Source of the DNA: Gammaproteobacteria bacterium
GTDB lineage: Bacteria > Pseudomonadota > Gammaproteobacteria > GCF-002020875
NCBI GenBank assembly: GCA_018671205.1
Contig: JABHIC010000257.1
Coordinates: 1-5,938 of the forward strand
Direction: 5' to 3'
DNA: 5,938 nt
Shown: positions 4,282 through 5,938 of the stretch, piece by piece
Layout of the letters: every line of letters begins with the position of its first letter
Position numbering within the stretch: position 1 is the stretch's first letter
Position numbers and translations under genes: made by a program
Notes under the pieces: model-generated
The model's input: only the letters and a program-made list of their open reading frames with translations
Told to the model about the DNA's origin: nothing
Databases searched by the model: none

Positions 4282-5938
4282 AACAGCTACTTGCAAAGAT
4301 CCAGAATATGCTTCAATATATACTAGTGAGACAAAAACATCATTTCTATATCAGATCTATCCGTCGTCGCCTACGACGCTCTCTACGATCAATCTCCTCC
4401 CTCCTACGACCTACGATCCACTATCTACAATCTCTCCTTCCCCGTTCTCTACGATCTCTAGCGAAGCGCAGACCCCGTGGGATGTCAAAGACCCCGTGGG
4501 ATCTGACAAGTATCCCTCTGGGGTCAAAGACTATCTCTCTGGGGTTACTCACCCTCGGCATCACTCTCGGTACAGTCATCCTCCTTTTCACCCTCAACTC
4601 CACTCCTCACGCTCCTCGCATTAAAAAAGGCTCAGGTAACACTCTCTTCACTGCCGGTAACAAGACCTTCTCCGCCGATATCGGTACTAGAGACGGCTCA
4701 CCTCAGGTTGCTTTTCAGGTAGAATCAGCTATAGCCACCTTTACTCTTGCAGGAATTGATCCCACTCAGGGGAAAAAGACTAATCGTGATACCGTCCTGT
4801 TCGAGAATGTGATGGAGGGAGTCGACCTCCAGTACACCACGCTCAGTAACGGAGTCAAAGAAGAGATCATTATTAAACAAGCACCCAAAGGTTCCGAACT
4901 TTCAGGTAGTTCGGAACCTCATGTCCCCTCCACCTACCTCTTTGATCTTGATCTCTCCGGCACTACACCTAAGGAGTTAACCAAAAGGCCCGATGGAGTC
5001 ATCTCCCTTTCCCCCACCTTCCAGGATAGTAACGGGGAATATCTCTTCCATTTTGAGAAGCCTTACGCCTATGACGCTACTGGCGCTCGTACAGACAACG
5101 TTCTTATGCAAATCGGCCAAGAACGCCCCCAACCAGGAACTGAGAACCAAGAACTAACAACTAATTATTATCTCAAACTCACCGTTGACCCGACCTGGCT
5201 CAACGATCCTGCTAGAGTCTACCCCGTCGTGATCGACCCCACCGTAGTCCACGACACCACTACCGAGTTCTCGGCAGGCACTCTAGATCGGGTCAAAGAC
5301 ACCGGCACTGGTAGTGTTCCCTCCCTAGAAACCTACTACCAAGAGCTCCCAGCAGATGAGCACACTGTGGGGTTGTGGCATATGAATGAGGGGAGTGGGA
5401 GTAGTGTGGCTGATAGTAGTGGGAATGGGAATGATGGCACCGCAACTGGAACTAGTATTGTTAGCGGCAAGTTAAATAATGCGAGAGGTGGCTTTGATGG
5501 CGGAACTACAAAAATCCAAACAGCAGCCTTCTTAACCCATGAGTCAGATAGGCAATACACGCTCTCAGCTTGGGTATATCAGACTGGTGGTCAAGGCACA
5601 TTTTTAGTTAAAGAAAGCACGTGGAATGATGGATTTAAATTCTGGGGCTCTATCGCAAGTTTATATTTTCGTGCAGGAGATGGTACGAATGCAGCAAATA
5701 TATTTTCTGCTGTTAGTACGGGTGCGTCACTTAATGAGTGGGTTCACGTGGCTATCTCGAGAAACTCTAGCGTTTGGACTCTATATATAAATGGCAAGGA
5801 AGTATCCACCACCTCCAACACAACTATTGGAGACACCAATGTCTCATCAGTTCTAAAAATAGGAAATAGAGATACAACTTGGGATCCAGAATTTCAAGGC
5901 CAAATCGACGAAGTTCGCATTTCCAACATCGCCCGCAC
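4278..5938 (+). CDS. Membrane-anchored LamG-domain surface protein, N-terminal 553 residues (3' end outside window)
   Basis: The frame is open from ATG 4278 to the right edge. Residues 1-70 form a strongly basic tail with repeated RSLRS/RRLRR blocks. Residues about 86-106 (ISLGLLTLGITLGTVILLFTL) form one membrane segment, so the rest is probably outside the cell (signal-anchor topology, inferred). Residues about 118-350 are beta-rich: the ENVMEGVDLQYTTLSNGVKEEI and DPTWLNDPARVYPVVIDPTV stretches resemble the region before repeats in WapA/RHS-type wall proteins. Residues about 360-553 match a LamG/concanavalin A-like domain: VGLWHMNEGSG, DSSGNGNDG, YTLSAWVY, WVHVAISR, LYINGKEV and the closing GQIDEVRISNIAR. 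LamG domains bind glycans or proteins; the ligand here is unknown. Palindromic repeats sit in frame just before the membrane segment, and codon use changes at the LamG boundary. The start is set by AAGGA and the ATGA overlap. Confidence 0.88.
   Translation, partial: MKQLLAKIQNMLQYILVRQKHHFYIRSIRRRLRRSLRSISSLLRPTIHYLQSLLPRSLRSLAKRRPRGMSKTPWDLTSIPLGSKTISLGLLTLGITLGTVILLFTLNSTPHAPRIKKGSGNTLFTAGNKTFSADIGTRDGSPQVAFQVESAIATFTLAGIDPTQGKKTNRDTVLFENVMEGVDLQYTTLSNGVKEEIIIKQAPKGSELSGSSEPHVPSTYLFDLDLSGTTPKELTKRPDGVISLSPTFQDSNGEYLFHFEKPYAYDATGARTDNVLMQIGQERPQPGTENQELTTNYYLKLTVDPTWLNDPARVYPVVIDPTVVHDTTTEFSAGTLDRVKDTGTGSVPSLETYYQELPADEHTVGLWHMNEGSGSSVADSSGNGNDGTATGTSIVSGKLNNARGGFDGGTTKIQTAAFLTHESDRQYTLSAWVYQTGGQGTFLVKESTWNDGFKFWGSIASLYFRAGDGTNAANIFSAVSTGASLNEWVHVAISRNSSVWTLYINGKEVSTTSNTTIGDTNVSSVLKIGNRDTTWDPEFQGQIDEVRISNIAR
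4370..4454 (+). repeat. Decayed heptamer array (YCTACGA) encoding the Arg-rich tail
   Basis: CTACGA occurs five times (4371, 4383, 4404, 4411, 4449) plus CTACAA at 4425. Heptamers starting at 4382, 4403, 4410 and 4424 are spaced by multiples of seven, including a perfect CCTACGA tandem pair at 4403-4416. In the gene's frame this gives the basic RRSLRS-like sequence. It looks like a degenerated microsatellite taken into coding sequence. Confidence 0.5.
4471..4546 (+). repeat. Nested palindromes, family B (outer hairpin)
   Basis: Outer arms: CCCC-gt-GGGAT (4473-4483) pairs with ATCTC-tct-GGGG (4533-4544), with one G:T wobble and flanking A:T and G:T pairs. The left arm CCCCGTGGGATGT matches family A CCCCATGAGATGT at 11 of 13 bases. 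The right arm CTATCTCTCTGGGGT matches CTATCTCTTCGGGGT at 13 of 15. It is therefore a diverged relative of the repeats in the nuclease ORF, here inside the LamG gene and in frame. Confidence 0.65.
4490..4525 (+). repeat. Inner palindrome nested in the family B hairpin
   Basis: GACCCC-gt-GGGAT (4490-4502) pairs exactly with ATCCC-tct-GGGGTC (4512-4525), apart from the 2x3 internal loop, around the 9-base loop CTGACAAGT. It is bounded by the direct repeat GTCAAAGAC at 4484-4492 and 4523-4531, a 39-bp offset that keeps the reading frame. This fits either insertion of one element into the loop of another or a local duplication. Confidence 0.65.
4889..4919 (+). repeat. Perfect 12-bp inverted repeat inside the LamG protein gene
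   Basis: AGGTTCCGAACT (4889-4900) and AGTTCGGAACCT (4908-4919) are exact reverse complements around the 7-base loop TTCAGGT. It is read in frame as KGSELSGSSEP, a Ser/Gly-rich insert between beta-rich stretches. There is no T-run and it lies inside a gene, so it is not a standard terminator. It may be another in-frame palindromic element. Confidence 0.65.
5138..5165 (+). repeat. Four-unit heptamer repeat (AACTAAC-like)
   Basis: AACTGAG, AACCAAG, AACTAAC and AACTAAT follow one another without gaps. The period of seven rotates through the codon phase, giving the polar stretch GTENQELTTN in a loop-like region of the LamG protein. This resembles a degenerated microsatellite. Confidence 0.5.

Noticed and set aside
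3860..4624. The frame of the first protein stays open past its stop to 4624 if TGA is read as an amino acid (TGA at 3860, 3881, 3941, 4001), suggesting UGA recoding.
   Set aside because: The GIY-YIG domain and the LamG protein are clearly encoded in the other two frames with their own ribosome binding sites, and the read-through product is low-complexity. The openness follows from the pyrimidine-rich composition and the repeat.
4007..4624. A 205-codon forward frame overlapping the nuclease and the start of the LamG protein.
   Set aside because: It overlaps two well-supported genes, has no ribosome binding site, and reads as Ser/Pro/Thr low-complexity sequence from the heptamer array.

Overview
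The window looks like a fragment of a Candidate Phyla Radiation (Patescibacteria) genome, most like the Microgenomates/Parcubacteria side. This is inferred from protein style only: very long low-complexity beta-rich surface proteins with VGIG(T) and WQ-type motifs, LamG modules, a tiny GIY-YIG nuclease and compact stop/start overlaps. TGA works as a stop at both gene junctions, which argues against the UGA-recoding CPR lineages (Gracilibacteria, Absconditabacteria). No RNA gene, CRISPR array, transposase or clear promoter was seen.

Layout, all on the + strand with no intergenic space. (1) Bases 2-3862: the 3' part of a giant secreted or surface fibre/adhesin-like protein, open at the left edge. 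(2) Bases 3859-4281: a small GIY-YIG endonuclease-family ORF. Its first 59 codons consist largely of 2.65 copies of a 60-bp tandem repeat, each copy carrying an imperfect palindrome. (3) Bases 4278 to the right edge: a second large surface protein with an Arg-rich cytoplasmic tail, one membrane anchor, a beta-rich extracellular region resembling the N-terminal part of WapA/RHS-type wall proteins, and a LamG domain. It is open at the right edge. Both junctions are ATGA overlaps, so the three genes appear translationally coupled.

The most interesting part is the centre (3840-4546). The GIY-YIG ORF is preceded by a perfect 16-bp hairpin that holds its ribosome binding site. It is flanked by a 10-bp direct repeat (TCAACAATGA) such that removing one repeat plus the interval would rejoin the two surface-protein genes with a clean ATGA coupling. 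The palindromes inside the ORF (CCCCATGAGATGT ... CTATCTCTTCGGGGT) have diverged relatives 560 bp downstream, inside the next gene (CCCCGTGGGATGT ... CTATCTCTCTGGGGT), where one palindrome is nested in another between 9-bp direct repeats. Together these suggest a nuclease-associated family of small palindromic mobile elements that insert in frame in coding sequence. It would be analogous to REP/RAYT elements or Rickettsia palindromic elements, but with a GIY-YIG protein as the candidate mobilising enzyme. That link is inference.

The two large genes probably act together at the cell surface. The first resembles tail-fibre/adhesin-like repeat proteins and the second is a membrane-anchored LamG protein that may bind glycan or protein. 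The nuclease cassette appears to be a passenger between them.
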